This document shows positions 1 to 11,603 of a DNA stretch of 64,000 bases, one piece after another. The first letter of the stretch is position 1; every line of letters starts with the position of its first letter. The stretch comes from Bimastos eiseni (Eukaryota; Annelida; Clitellata; Crassiclitellata; Lumbricidae): positions 10,011,152-10,075,151 of the forward strand of contig OY365807.1 of the NCBI GenBank assembly GCA_959347315.1. Direction: 5' to 3'. The translations under genes were made by a program, and so were the position numbers. The notes under the pieces were generated by a model. The model was not told the origin of the DNA. It did no database searches and saw nothing but the letters and a program-made list of their open reading frames with translations.

Positions 1-18
1 CGAGAAGATGGAGGTCAG

Positions 19-43
19 CTGCTGCTGCTGCTGCTGCTGCTGT
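19..43. repeat. CTG trinucleotide repeat
   Basis: About eight CTG units near the left edge of the window. No coding context is visible. Confidence 0.9.
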
Positions 44-157
44 TGATGGTCGAGAGAGTCTCTCCTCACAGCATCTGCAATTCAGGCTAAGTGAATTCCC
101 CAAGTTGGACCATCACAGATAAAAACAAACACAGCTACACATGCACACACATGTGCA

Positions 158-562
158 CATACATACATACATACACACATGTCATATATACATACATACA
201 TACGTACATACATACATACATACATACATACATACGTACGTACGTACGTACGTACATACATACATACATACATACATACATACATACATACATACATACA
301 TACATACATACATACATACATACATACATACATACATACATACACACATACATACATACATACATACATACATAAATACATACATACATACATAAATACA
401 TACATACATACATACATACATACATACATACATAAATACATACATACATACATACATACATACATACATACATACATACATACATACATACATACATACA
501 TACATACATACATACATACATACATACATACATACATACATACATACATACATACATACAAA
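158..562. repeat. CATA/TACA microsatellite
   Basis: Roughly 400 bp of four-base repeat (TACA), interrupted by a CGTA stretch near 230-255 and a few ATAA variants. Open frames on both strands here are by-products of the repeat, because a four-base unit gives a 12-base, four-residue cycle without stops. It abuts the 3' tail of the reverse-strand LINE. Confidence 0.97.
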
Positions 563-1049
563 GTCATACAAAATCATACATACATTCAATTCAATTCAAT
601 TCAAGTTTATTTGGCAAAACAAAGTAACAAGTTACATGAAATCGGTATAACAAACAAAATTTATGATTACACAGGAGACCCAATTAAGGACAGAGGGTGC
701 TGCAGGTTAGGGCCACCAATAAGTTAGGTACAAAGTAGTTGGGTATAGAGGCCAAAATGTGAGTAGAGTGTTTGAAAATAACATGGAGGAGCAAACTTAA
801 CTAATCTTAACTAACGAATATGCAACATTAAGCGAGTAAAGGTAAATTTTAAATTAGTAGGACTACATAATCAAGGTAGCTGACCACAACCGGTAAATGA
901 AATAGGTAATGACAAAGTAATAGTTTTTTTTTAAAATCACAATTTATCTTATCATGAATATTACAAGAACTACGGTAATCAGATTTCTGAATTATGAAGT
1001 ACATGTATGCCAACGATTGTCAGAAGTGAGGTTGAGTTCACAGTAATGG

Positions 1050-2730
1050 TTACAATTCACCAGATATAATAGCAGATTTAATCTTGTTTTTGAATGAATG
1101 AAAATTGGGAATGAGACGCAATTTGGCAGAGATAGAATTCCAGATTCTAGGACCTTTGCACTTGATGGCCATTAGCCTAGTGTTTGTTCTAGCATAAGGA
1201 ATGTACAAGGTGTTAGGATCTCTACTCAGGTGATACAATAATCCTGCATTAGGAGTAAAATAATCATGGAAGATACTTGGTAGGGAGTTGTGAAAGTACC
1301 GATGCATAAAGAGGCTTATTTGGAGCTTATTTATCTGTTCAATTTTGAGCATTCCTCTAGCTACGAATACTTCACTGGTATGAGCGTTATTGTGAATACC
1401 AGCCACAAATCTTATTGCTCTCTTTTGAATAACGCCTATCTTATTTAGGGTGGATTTGTAGCTAGAGGCCCATATTATTGTACAGTATGTTAGGTATGGG
1501 TATATTAGCGAAAAATAGAGAGTGGAGCGAGCTTTGGCGGGCAGTACCTTAGATAGCCTAGATATGATACCAAGATTTTTAGAAATTTTAACCGAGATGG
1601 CATCAATATGTTCTTTCCAAGAGAAATGCTGGCCTACGATAACCCCTAGGAATTTAGAAGATGACACTTGAGTTATAGGAGTATCCAATATTTTAATTTC
1701 AGGCACGTGGGCTGGTGGTAATTTTCTGTAAGATCTAAATAGCACAAAGTTTGTCTTATCTAGATTAAGTGTCAATTTATTAGCGCTGAACCAATTAGAA
1801 ATATTGGTTAATTCAACATTTATGATATTTATAAGAATTTCTAAAGAGGAGTGGGAAGCGAATAAATTCATATCGTCAGCAAAAAGAATAAAAAGAAGAT
1901 TAGGCGAGACGCTGGGTAAGTCATTAATATATAAGACGAATAGTAGAGGACCCAGAACAAATAGGATTCATTGGGGAGTAAGTATAGTTGTAGTAAACAA
2001 GCTGATGTCTATTTTCCAGGTAGCTCTTAAACCAGTTTAGTTGGGATCCACGGATGCCATAGTTCATTAGTTTCCTTAATAAAATGTCATGATTAAGGGT
2101 ATCAAATGCCTTAGCAAGGTGCAGGAAGATGCCTATAGAATATTCGTTTTTATTCATAGCTTCAGTTATTTTATCGTACATGGTCAGGAGAGGCATATAA
2201 GACGAGTGCCCAGATTGGAATCCATGTTGAGAAGGGAAAAGGACACTGATTTTATCAATGTAGCAAGTAAGGCGAGTGTGCATAGCTTTCTCAAAGATCT
2301 TAGAAAATGCTGGTAATATGGAAATGGGTCTGTAGTTAGAAGGGGAATTCCTAAGTTCTTTTTTAAAAACAGGGATCACTTTGGCATCTTTTAAGGCTGT
2401 AGGAAAAATACCAGTGTTAAAAGAACAGTTTATAATTTTGTCCAACGGAGTAGCCACAAAAGGTAAACTAGAGATCATGATGGATGGGTCAATGTCATCC
2501 ACGCCTCTAGAACGAGAGGATTTTAAGGAGTTTCCAATTGCGATTATTTCATTTGTTGAAATTTCAGCAAGCCGGAAAGATTCAGTGTTAGGAGCTTTCA
2601 TATATTTGTCCGGTTGTTGGCTAAAAATAGGAAGGTTATTAGCCAGAGAATTTGCAATTTCAGTGAAATAGTTATTAAGTTCAGTCGTTATTTCTAATGG
2701 ACTCTCCAAGGTTACTTCATCCCTGTGCAA
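1050..2730 (-). pseudogene. LINE reverse transcriptase domain (broken)
   Basis: Two open blocks carry the reverse transcriptase. Block 2730-1924 holds fingers and palm motifs ending in SYLENRHQLV. Block 1871-1050, readable upstream to about 1925, holds LFADDMNLF with the catalytic Asp pair, then KTNFVLF and KFLGVIV thumb-type motifs, and a C-terminal GPRIWNSI motif typical of CR1-like elements. Between them the expected PQGSVLGPLLF motif is split by a TGA and a frameshift, so no full enzyme can be made. Confidence 0.9.
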
Positions 2731-2834
2731 CTCCTTAATGTTCCCATCAATGGGAGAGATACCATTACTTATAAGGTCTCTAACAATCTTTCACGTCATC
2801 TTAAGATTATGGCTGTATTTAGTAAGCTCTACCT

Positions 2835-3868
2835 CTAAAGAACTTTTTCAGCTAAGAACTTAAGTGCTTTCAGCTTGTTTCTGTAAGCTTTACATTTTGG
2901 CCTATTTGCATCGGTGGGACATTTAAGTAATTTTAGGTGCAATTTTGACTTAGTTTTACATGCTTTAAGGAGCCCAGGGGTCATCCAGACCTTTCTTATA
3001 ATTTTCTGTTTATTAGTTAGCTGTGAAGTGTAATGATATGCTTCAGCATAGGCTTTTTTATAATCATTTATAAAGCAATCGTATGCGTGATTCGCATCAC
3101 GTTTTTCACAGGCCTCTAGGGTCGTCTTCCAATTTTGCTGCGAGAGAGTATTCAGGAAAGAAGTTGTGGCCAAAGGACTGAAGTTCCTTTGGATATGTTT
3201 GGTATTTCTATAAGAGGAGTTAAAGGTGAAGTCAAAGACGGCTATAATTGAATAGTGGTCTGATATGTCAGATATCACAATTTTGAATTCAATCAGTTTT
3301 GGCCAAGTGTCGATAAAGATGTTATCAATTAAGGATGCTGTAAATTCGGTAATGCGCGTCGGCTTAGTCATTAAAGGCAAGAGATGATGAGTAAGCGTGG
3401 AGTTAAAGAACTCGTCGGTTAGGTTATGGGTTTTCGATTTGAGTAAGTCAATGTTGAAGTCGCCTATAAAAATGTGCTCTTTTGATTTCTTTTTAATTAC
3501 ATTTATTAGGGCCTCAAATTCCGTTAAAAATGTAAGTATGTCTTGCCCTGGTGGTCTATACACCACTCCTATGATTATAGATTTGTCTCCTTGAGAGAGC
3601 CTGACAAATTGGCTTTCAAAAGTTTGGGCTGGTGGGCCTAGGTCCATTATGAGCTGAAAATTTATTTCCTGCCTTATAAGAAATCCTACTCCGCCACCCC
3701 TGCCTCCTTTTCATGGATTATGTAAAAAAAATTGTATCCCGGTATAGACACTGAAGACGTTAGATCCTCATTCAACAACGTTTCAGTTAGAGCTAGTACT
3801 GATACAGGCACCTGTAGCAATAGTTCAGTTATTTCGTTCATCTTCCCAACACAACTACGACAATTCAA
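2835..3868 (-). pseudogene. LINE apurinic-like endonuclease domain (broken)
   Basis: The reverse strand encodes an exonuclease-endonuclease-phosphatase fold domain. The N-terminal part (3868-3686) has LALTETLL, in which the conserved E is a metal ligand. After a frameshift, 3647-2835 carries VVYRPPG, GDFNIDLL and SDHYSII, the last with the catalytic Asp-His. A stop ends the open frame about 100 bp before the RT block. It lies in the correct order for a Jockey-type ORF2. Confidence 0.88.
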
Positions 3869-6400
3869 ATGCAGAATAGAGAATTGGGTGTGGCACGAAA
3901 GGACTTCAGCTTGAAGTGAGTATGGGTCAGAATACGTACAAGCAAGTGTGAAATCATTGACGAAGTTGTAGTCGGGGTCAAGGTCTATAGAATTTAATAA
4001 TGTACGGCCATTTGCTTTTCATTTGGAAGGACTAGGTCGCTAGCATAAATATCATTTAACAGGAACGCTGGGTTCGTGGCTTCGTTAGGGCTATACAGTA
4101 CTCTGCTTGCCAGATCAAGCCTACTCATATTGACACTACATTCGGTCCTATTCGAGGGTGAAAGCAGAGAGGAGTGGTCAGCTTGCGCGACATATCGCTA
4201 ACATCAACATTAACTGACATGTACCTTCAACAAAATAAAATGCAATGTAATGAAGGTTACTTATCCTTACTCTTAATGAATTCAAGCAAACTAACAAACA
4301 ATCAACAATCAAACAGCAGCAGAAGACGTGCGGGGAAATGAGAGTTAAGACGATCTTTAGCGAGGTCAGGTGACAATGCAATAATGGAATGTAAATTAAT
4401 CACTAAAAATAGCACGACCCAAAAAAATCAATGTGCAGAACGATAAATCAAAACAAAAAACTGTGCTTGGTAATAGTAACAGCAGTAGCGTCATTGTGAG
4501 GAGCGAAGGCCGAAGTCCTCCTCCGGGAGACCATGTAGAAAGCATGTAAACAATATAATAACGAAAACTAGAGTGACTACATACATACATACATACATGC
4601 ATACACACATACATATGTAAATATATACATACATACATACATACATACCGGTATGTAAATACATACATACGTACACTACATATATAATACATACACACTC
4701 ACCGTACATATACACAAAACATATGTACATCTACAAAATGTATACAGCATACACCTATACATCATTGAATATATACACGTACATGCACATACAATACATT
4801 GTAGACAAATACACACTCTCTCTCTCTCTATATATATAATGTACAGCTTAGATGTGTACAGTATGGATTGACTACTGGTACACACACATATAGGTAGACA
4901 CTCACACCCATGGGAACACTTAAACACACGGCACTTGCGGGGGAGGGGGGTAGGCAGAGAAGTAGATCTAAGTTTGGGATTGTGTGGGCCATGCCCAAGG
5001 GAAACCACAGTGGGGGCAGCGGTCACCTTTAATCCTTCAGTCGTAATATGCAACACTCCAGGCAATCAGACGTTCAGGTATTGATAAGTAAAAAAAACCT
5101 GACAAGTGCAGCAAAAACCTGATAATCCTGGAATTTCTGGCCAAGTATCTGTAAACATCTCGCTAAACTTCGTCTCGCATGCCGCAATGTTTAAAAAAAT
5201 CTTACCAAACATCATTAGGTACTCTGTTCAAACAGAACAAACTTGTAAAAATGAGTTAATTATTCCCAACTGTTACAGAATCAATTTAAAAGGTGTGGAA
5301 ACTCATTTAAAAATCTTGACTAGAATAAAACTACCATTTCCTGAAAAGCTTCAACCATTGACTTTTCATAGATTTTGAGACTATAAGTATATTCATTAAA
5401 CACTTTTTACTGATTAAAACCTAGAAATAAAATCATGATTTAAAGTTTTAAGTCCTGGAAACCAAACTGGATGCAGGACACCCACAAAAACAAACTGTTT
5501 GAATAATTTGGATGAGCAAAGGCTAATCATAGAAAACAGTAGCAAGATGGATATCAGGCCAAATGCAGCATGAATTTGACGATAATAAATTGTTTGAATA
5601 TTTACCAGTCTGGCAAACAGTAACGAATATCACTTTATTTAAATTCAAAGTAGACTAACTTCGATCCCATGTAACTTTCTGCCCATCAGCTCATCATCAT
5701 CCGTTTGTGTTCATTGCACGTCTCACTGTGTACTCTCCACTCGTTTAGATCTTGTACCGTCAGATTCACCTTTTAACTGATCATCAAGTTTTGCATCAAT
5801 CCTTGACATCAGCAAAGTGACTGTTTAATGTGTATTTATAGAGTCGATTATTCAGAACAGGACCTGTTTCATCAGTCTAGAACAGGGACCCACAGATTAA
5901 GAACCGCTTGTCTAGAACGTGTCCATTCAAGGTATGTCCAAAGAAATTGAGCTTCCTTTCAATTATTTGCTGTATGACGTTATAAAGGGAGTTGTTCGCC
6001 ACCACTTTTTTAGGTAAAGTTAGCCTACTCCCTTGGGACCAGGTCAGCAAAATGACGACTCCATCTGTATAAATATCTGCAAATCCCCATGCTTTTTGCT
6101 GTGTAAGAATTCATGCGATCTGCTAAAGTAATAGGATCACTGTGGAAATAAACATGTGAAGCAAGCAAGATCTATTCCTATATTCCTAGCAGTACTTAAT
6201 GTCTGCTAAAAACAGAGACCACTGTCACAGTGTGGCTAGAACGCTTGCAGACATTCTCTCTTAGGTATTGTATATATCTAAAAAAATTGGTTTACGCATT
6301 TCGTTTGTATGCATTGGCATGTAACTATACACCTTTCGGTTAATACAATTTATGCAAGTATGTATGTAGTCCTATATAATTGTAATCATAATTTCAAAAC
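3869..6400. other. Gene-free stretch with short microsatellites
   Basis: No host gene was recognised. The part up to about 4180 may be 5' LINE sequence. CATA runs sit at 4580-4675 and a short CT/TA run at 4815-4840. A 90-codon open frame at 5106-5378 (+) has no recognisable motif and is treated as chance. Confidence 0.6.
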
Positions 6401-6560
6401 TTCTTAAGCACCACTTGAAAGTCAAGTGCAGGGCACCAGCTTATTCGCGGCGCTGTGTCAAGTCACAGAGGGGGATTGTGTGAAGGAAGTCCAAGTTTGA
6501 TTTATAGAGAGTCAGAACTGCCTGTGCTGTGCAAGTATGTATGTATCTGCGTTTGTGGCT
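6400..6560. repeat. Dispersed repeat, copy 1
   Basis: The segment around AAGCACCACTTGAAAGTC and GGCACCAGCTTATTC recurs in diverged form at about 43140-43260 and about 36600-36665. It looks like a LINE 3'-UTR or SINE-type dispersed family. Boundaries are approximate. Confidence 0.6.
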
Positions 6561-7354
6561 TATGCAGTACTAGTCTTATCACCAGCTTTGCCAAGGATTG
6601 AATTTTTAACTCAGCGGCTGCATCACTTTGCCATTGAAAAGTGCGTAGCTCTACCCAATCACAAATGATCCGAGTCACTCAGTCATTTTTAACTATAGCG
6701 AGCAATGCCCAAGTATTTGAATTGAACTGACTCTTCATCCCTGAAATTGTTTCCGTTCCGTGTAGGCCTACCTCGATCCAATCAGGCGTGTTCCATTGTT
6801 CCGAGTGACACCGCTCCGAGTGATACCGTGGTTTTATAACTAACATCCCTGATTTCAAGATTTGCATATGCAAATAGTGATAATCACATCGAATGTGCAA
6901 ATTGTCCAAATATATGGATGCAAAGTAAATTTAGTAATGACAATAGTCAAATTGATCTGGAAATTCGAACAAGAACGCTTTGTAAAAACGTTCATGTATA
7001 CCATCAGAGCATTTCATTCATGAGCCTTTGTTGGATGCACAGAAAATGTTCTTGTATCTGAATTTATATATGAACCTCAATATGTCGCTATGTGCCATTG
7101 TCTGATGTTACTGCACATTCATTATAATAGGTTTTGGCTAGTCGATAAAGTAAGTAATTAAGTATGTAGTGCCTACTTTAATTAATTACTGAACCGCCTG
7201 CAAATGCACTAGGGAAACACCAGATATGAACAATCAAAGAACGAACTGTCAAATAATACTCATAATAAGCAATTACAAAACAGACGTCATCGAAGCTGTG
7301 AAGATAGTCGAGTAAGAAGCAATAGTCACAGTCACATGTATAACATTGCAATTG

Positions 7355-8236
7355 CATTTGGGTAGTGTTGTTTTAATAATGTTTTAAATTTAGTTTTAGT
7401 TTTAGTTATGATTGTTAGTCTTCATTTTTAGTTTTAGTTTTAGTTGCGATTGTTTCTCAATTCTAGTTTTAGTTTTCGTTGTAGTTTCTATGTCTCAATT
7501 ATGGTTTTAGTTAGTTTTAGTTTTGTCAATTAAAGTTTTGGCTTAGGTAGCTGATTTTTGTGTAAGTAAGCTAACTATAGTTTAAAAGTCATAATAATTA
7601 TAGTTTAGCTTAAGTATACTAATTACAGTTTTAGTAATTTAATATCAATTTAAGTTATAGCAATAATATTCTAATTCTAATTTAATTCTAATCAAATTTC
7701 AATGATAGACCATAAATATTATGGTCTACCATTGACATTCGTCACACGTGAGGCCAAAGACGAGAGAAATTTCAACATTTCTGAATTAACTAAGTGAACT
7801 TTTCGCAGTAAGTACCATACATTCTTGCTAAATATAAAACATAGGATTCGAATTCGCGGTAAACGGTAACCAGAGGTAGACACATATCATTCTCCACGTG
7901 TGTCTGAACATAGATGAACAATTACTAGAAAAGGTAATGTATGGTATAAGGTCACATCATTTGCAGAAATATGTGCAAATCATGCAAACAACGAATAGGC
8001 GCCTAAGTTAAGAACATTTTCAGGCAGAAATATTTGTTTTATTCCGGCTAAATATCGTTTTAGTTTTCGTTGCATCTATTTTCGTTTCGTTTTAGTTTTA
8101 ATTGTCCTAAATTTCGTGTTAGTTTTCGTTGGTCCTGTGATTTCGTTTTAGTTTTATACTTCGCTAACGAAAACGTTTGAATTTCGTTAATTGCCATTTT
8201 CGTTTTAGTTTTCGTTAACGAAAACAACACCCAAAT
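7355..8236. mobile_element. Inverted-ended repeat element rich in TTTTAGTTTTCGTT
   Basis: The left end reads ATTTGGGTAGTGTTGTTTT and the reverse complement of the right end reads ATTTGGGTGTTGTTTTCG, so the element has inverted ends with a 3-bp indel. Both subterminal zones are made of degenerate TTTTAG / GTTTTCGTT repeats (7380-7680 and 8050-8220). The middle (7690-8030) is non-repetitive. No transposase is visible. This is like non-autonomous DNA transposons with repeat-filled ends (possibly hAT); the class is a guess. Confidence 0.6.
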
Positions 8237-8286
8237 GATTTGGGTGATAAAGCCACTGAGGGCAACTTGCATCGGGACGCAGAATC

Positions 8287-8434
8287 AGAGGCGGCGATCA
8301 CGGGGAGGAGGGTCGAGAGGGACATATTCCCTCCACCTTTTACAGAGAGGGGACACGTTATACGTATTCCCCACACACATTTCCTACCCCTCTCATTGGG
8401 TTTCCCCCACCTGTCAAACGAGATCGCCGCCTCT
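8287..8434. repeat. Inverted repeat pair flanking about 120 bp
   Basis: AGAGGCGGCGATC at 8287-8299 is exactly inverted at 8422-8434. This may be a small MITE or another foldback element. No target duplication was identified. Confidence 0.65.
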
Positions 8435-8479
8435 GCGCGGAATCTCCCGATTGTGCTTTCAAGGACCGAGTGAATATAA

Positions 8480-11400
8480 TGTCATGTAGGTACAACACAC
8501 TTTAATGAGTCAGAAGAGAGCATATATGACATGGCTAGGATACTGATATAACGGATGGCACATATCTCAACACTAACATGTTACATGCATCATAATGCGT
8601 TGTTTATCAAATCCCACTCGATCAGATGTAGACTTCTATAGCGGCAATGTATCATACCTGCTTTCTATCTTCGATGTCTGCGAATAATAATTAACAAACC
8701 ATTGTAATAGATACGACGAAAACTTCAAATTACGAGATCACTACAACTTTAACAGAAACTTCACGAGTTGGCCTGGTACAGAAAATAACTTTGATATATC
8801 CTTTCTAGGCCTATTCATGCACAAGGCATCAGACTTACGTAGGCCCTAACGAGAATTCGTCATCCGTTTGTGGAAAGCGCGGTCGAAAACCGACAGGTCA
8901 GAAAAACCATAAATGAACATTTTCGTAAAGTTCTGTCCGCTCAGAAGTAAGCCTACAGAAAAACGCGCGCGCTGCCCATTCGCAGCATAGGCACAAACTT
9001 CGCTCTAGCCCCCACGATACTGCTAAGAGTCCGCCAAACGCAGCTACATGTAGACCTAGCAATTCTCCATCGATATCTTTCGTCCTGGAAGAAGCCCAAA
9101 CGCCCCTACAGCTACCATTCTTCTATCGGCTGAGGCCCACTCGATCCACCGGTAGCCAAGGCGTAGGCCTACTGCAGTTCAGAAGCTCGACGGCTGTACA
9201 CCGCTCGCCACCTATCGACCATGACAACACAACGTAACAACAGAACAAGGGTTTGGGCCGGCCTAAAGTGGCTCAAAAGACGCGTAGCGCCAGTATCCGA
9301 TTTGTCGGGGGCAGAGGTTGGGCCACCCAGCTTCTGCCACAAGCCAGGGCATTGATATAGGGAAATTTATAGTGTGGAATTTTGCAGGTTTTAATAAATT
9401 CTCACTGCCCGATCCCAGCTGCATTCTTTTTGACAAATTGGACTCTGAGGGTCTGTGCTAAAAGCACCACTGCAAGTCATTGTAAGCCTAATAGCCTGTC
9501 TCTCCAAACCTCCTACTCAGAGTGTGAAAATGTCAAATTTGAACGGGGGTGGGGTTGAAAATCTTTCACATGCCCAGATGTCTTGAGTAGAATTTTTCGA
9601 ACATGGAAAAGGTTTGTGGGCTAAATTGTAGTGTGGATTCCTCTGAAAGCTGAGCTGGGGTTTGCTTGACCCCCCGGTATTTTTTAGAATTAACTAATGG
9701 TGTTGGAAAATGAACTAGGAGGTTGAACCCTCCCAAACCCCCGACAATTCATTCACTGCTTCTACTAAAAAATGGCCAGGGCTGTAAAAGACGATTTAAA
9801 AAAATTATGCTTTTAATTCTTGTAACCTAAAAATTAAAAGAAAATAAAATCCTAGGTCTATTAGGGTTTTTACTTTTAGAGTACGATTAACTTATTTGTA
9901 GCCTAGTAGAATAGTGTTCAGTTTAAAAATACTTTGCATAGGCCTATAGCGTATACAAAGCTTGCAGTGCAAGTGACTACGCTAAACCTATAAAACATAA
10001 TTGCCTAGCCTAAACGTCTAAAAACTTTTCAAGCCTAAGTTTTTCCAGCCTGATTATGGCGTGCATCATCAGGCTATAATAGGCTATGTGTCTGAAATAA
10101 TGAATGCCACAAAATCTTAATTTATTTGGTTTGACCCTCGAACTAGTGAACCGGACGTCGAAAAACCAATAAAAACTCTTAAACGTATACTATGGCCTAC
10201 TGCTGCTCTGTTTTGTTCTATTGTTCTAAAGTTCAAACTGTTCTATCTGCATTCTGCAGTTATGCCATTTCTACCTTGGCCAGAGGCAGAGCTATGATGT
10301 TACTTCTATCTTCGACATATTCGACAAGAGAAATGTTACATTGAAGAACTTGCCTTCGTCTAGGCCTAAGTTATAACCATTCAAGCCCTCGATCGTTTAA
10401 TATCTATCACCTCAACTAGTAGGCCTACTGCAGCGCTATCCTATCCTATCTTTATAGATTTGTGTAGGCCCGTGCTTTCTTGAGGTTGGCTCACACAACA
10501 TTCAGTGGTAGTTCAACAGTGCCATGGCACCAGCACCGAGTCAATGCCCCTGGCTGGGCCCTGGTGGTAGGTACCTACATCAAAATTTGTGTCCGCTTTC
10601 AGTTTTGAAGAACCAGACATCAAATTGGCTTTACTGTCACGTTCTGTGGACCATTCTGCTGGAAAAGTCTTGAGCTGCTACTGACAACAATCAAATACTT
10701 CCCGGATAACCTATAGCCTTCATTGACCGATTGGTTAGAGCACTAGTTCGGTCTGTGACGCGGAGAGTATTATAATTAACCTCGTCCGAGACACTGCAGT
10801 TACTATGTAAAAACTTACGTAATCGTAATCGTGCGATTACGATTTCGATGCGAGTGCGCTTAGGTCTACATTAATTTGTCAGTGAGCCTAAAATAGAGAA
10901 TCTTCGGAGGCCGAAAGTTCGGCAGCAATAGGCCTACAACCGAAAATGTTACTTCTACAAGTTCTACGGCCGAAAACGTATAAAATTCAGCGAGTGAAGT
11001 CCTTTGCGCATGCGCAACCTTCGGCGCATATGCGTAGCCTACTGTCAAAAACACCAAAATTAGGCCCTATATCATTATATATGTATCGTGAAGGTCGGTT
11101 AGGGCAGTGGTTCTTAAAGTCGTGGTCCATTATTTTAACAATCTAACATGATCTAAGTTAAAACCTGAAACATACGAATATGACACAACATCAAGTGATA
11201 GGCCTTATTAACAATTTAATCTTATTACATTTCAACAACAAAAAATTATGAAATCAAACTGGGGAAGCTTGCCGAATCGTGAAGGTCGTTTCGGTTCAGG
11301 GTTAGGGTCTGTGGCTCTTAGACATATGCGAAGAATCATCGGCAGCATAAGTAATTGTTCCGTGCGTTGAGAGGACTTAGTTTCGGCCGCAGAAGAAAGT

Positions 11401-11603
11401 CCACGCCAGTCAAGGAGCAGAACCGCCCGCCCACACAGACTTCATTACGTCATCAATTGCGGAATCACAGATACGTAGTCTGCGACTTGCACGTTGGTTA
11501 ATGTTTTTTTAAGAAAGCGATTAGCTTGTAAATCATTACACTGTTGAAGTATATTTTATAATAGAGTTGTTTCATCAATCACACACGAACGACATCGAAA
11601 AGC
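8480..11603. other. Intergenic stretch upstream of the aldo-keto reductase gene
   Basis: No gene was recognised. It contains several TAGGCCTA-type palindromes (for example near 9172, 9948, 10431 and 10930) and a short tRNA-like SINE head near 10718-10760. The last 150 bp hold a CATTACGTCATC CRE-like site near 11445 and an AT-rich TATATTTTATAAT near 11550 that could serve the downstream gene. Confidence 0.5.
10718..10790 (+). mobile_element. Truncated tRNA-derived SINE head
   Basis: ACCGATTGGTTAGAGCACT matches the A-box region of the two SINE copies in the AMPK-beta introns (39.0 and 42.2 kb). No B box or SINE body follows, so it is a fragment. Confidence 0.5.

Larger units (their letters stand above)
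583..3868 (-). mobile_element. Decayed non-LTR retrotransposon (LINE, Jockey/CR1-like)
   Basis: Read on the reverse strand, the element runs from an endonuclease domain (about 3868-2835) through a reverse transcriptase (2730-1050) to a 3' end tailed with about four TTGAA-type repeats at 585-606. Endonuclease hallmarks are visible (VVYRPPG, then FIGDFNID, then ISDHYSII). RT hallmarks are YRPISILPAFSKIFEK, AFDTLNHDILLRKL and LFADD. The coding line is broken: a frameshift near 3680, stops near 2830-2730, and a frameshift with a TGA in the segment between AFDTLNH and LFADD (about 1925-1990). No ORF1 was recognised. The architecture and simple-repeat tail fit CR1/L2-like members of the Jockey superfamily; the exact clade is inference. 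It is almost certainly immobile. Confidence 0.92.

Noticed and set aside
82..727. Overlapping 80-180 codon open frames of Tyr/Val/Cys/Met and Ile/His/Thr/Tyr repeats
   Set aside because: Pure translation of the CATA microsatellite on both strands; no start context or family resemblance.
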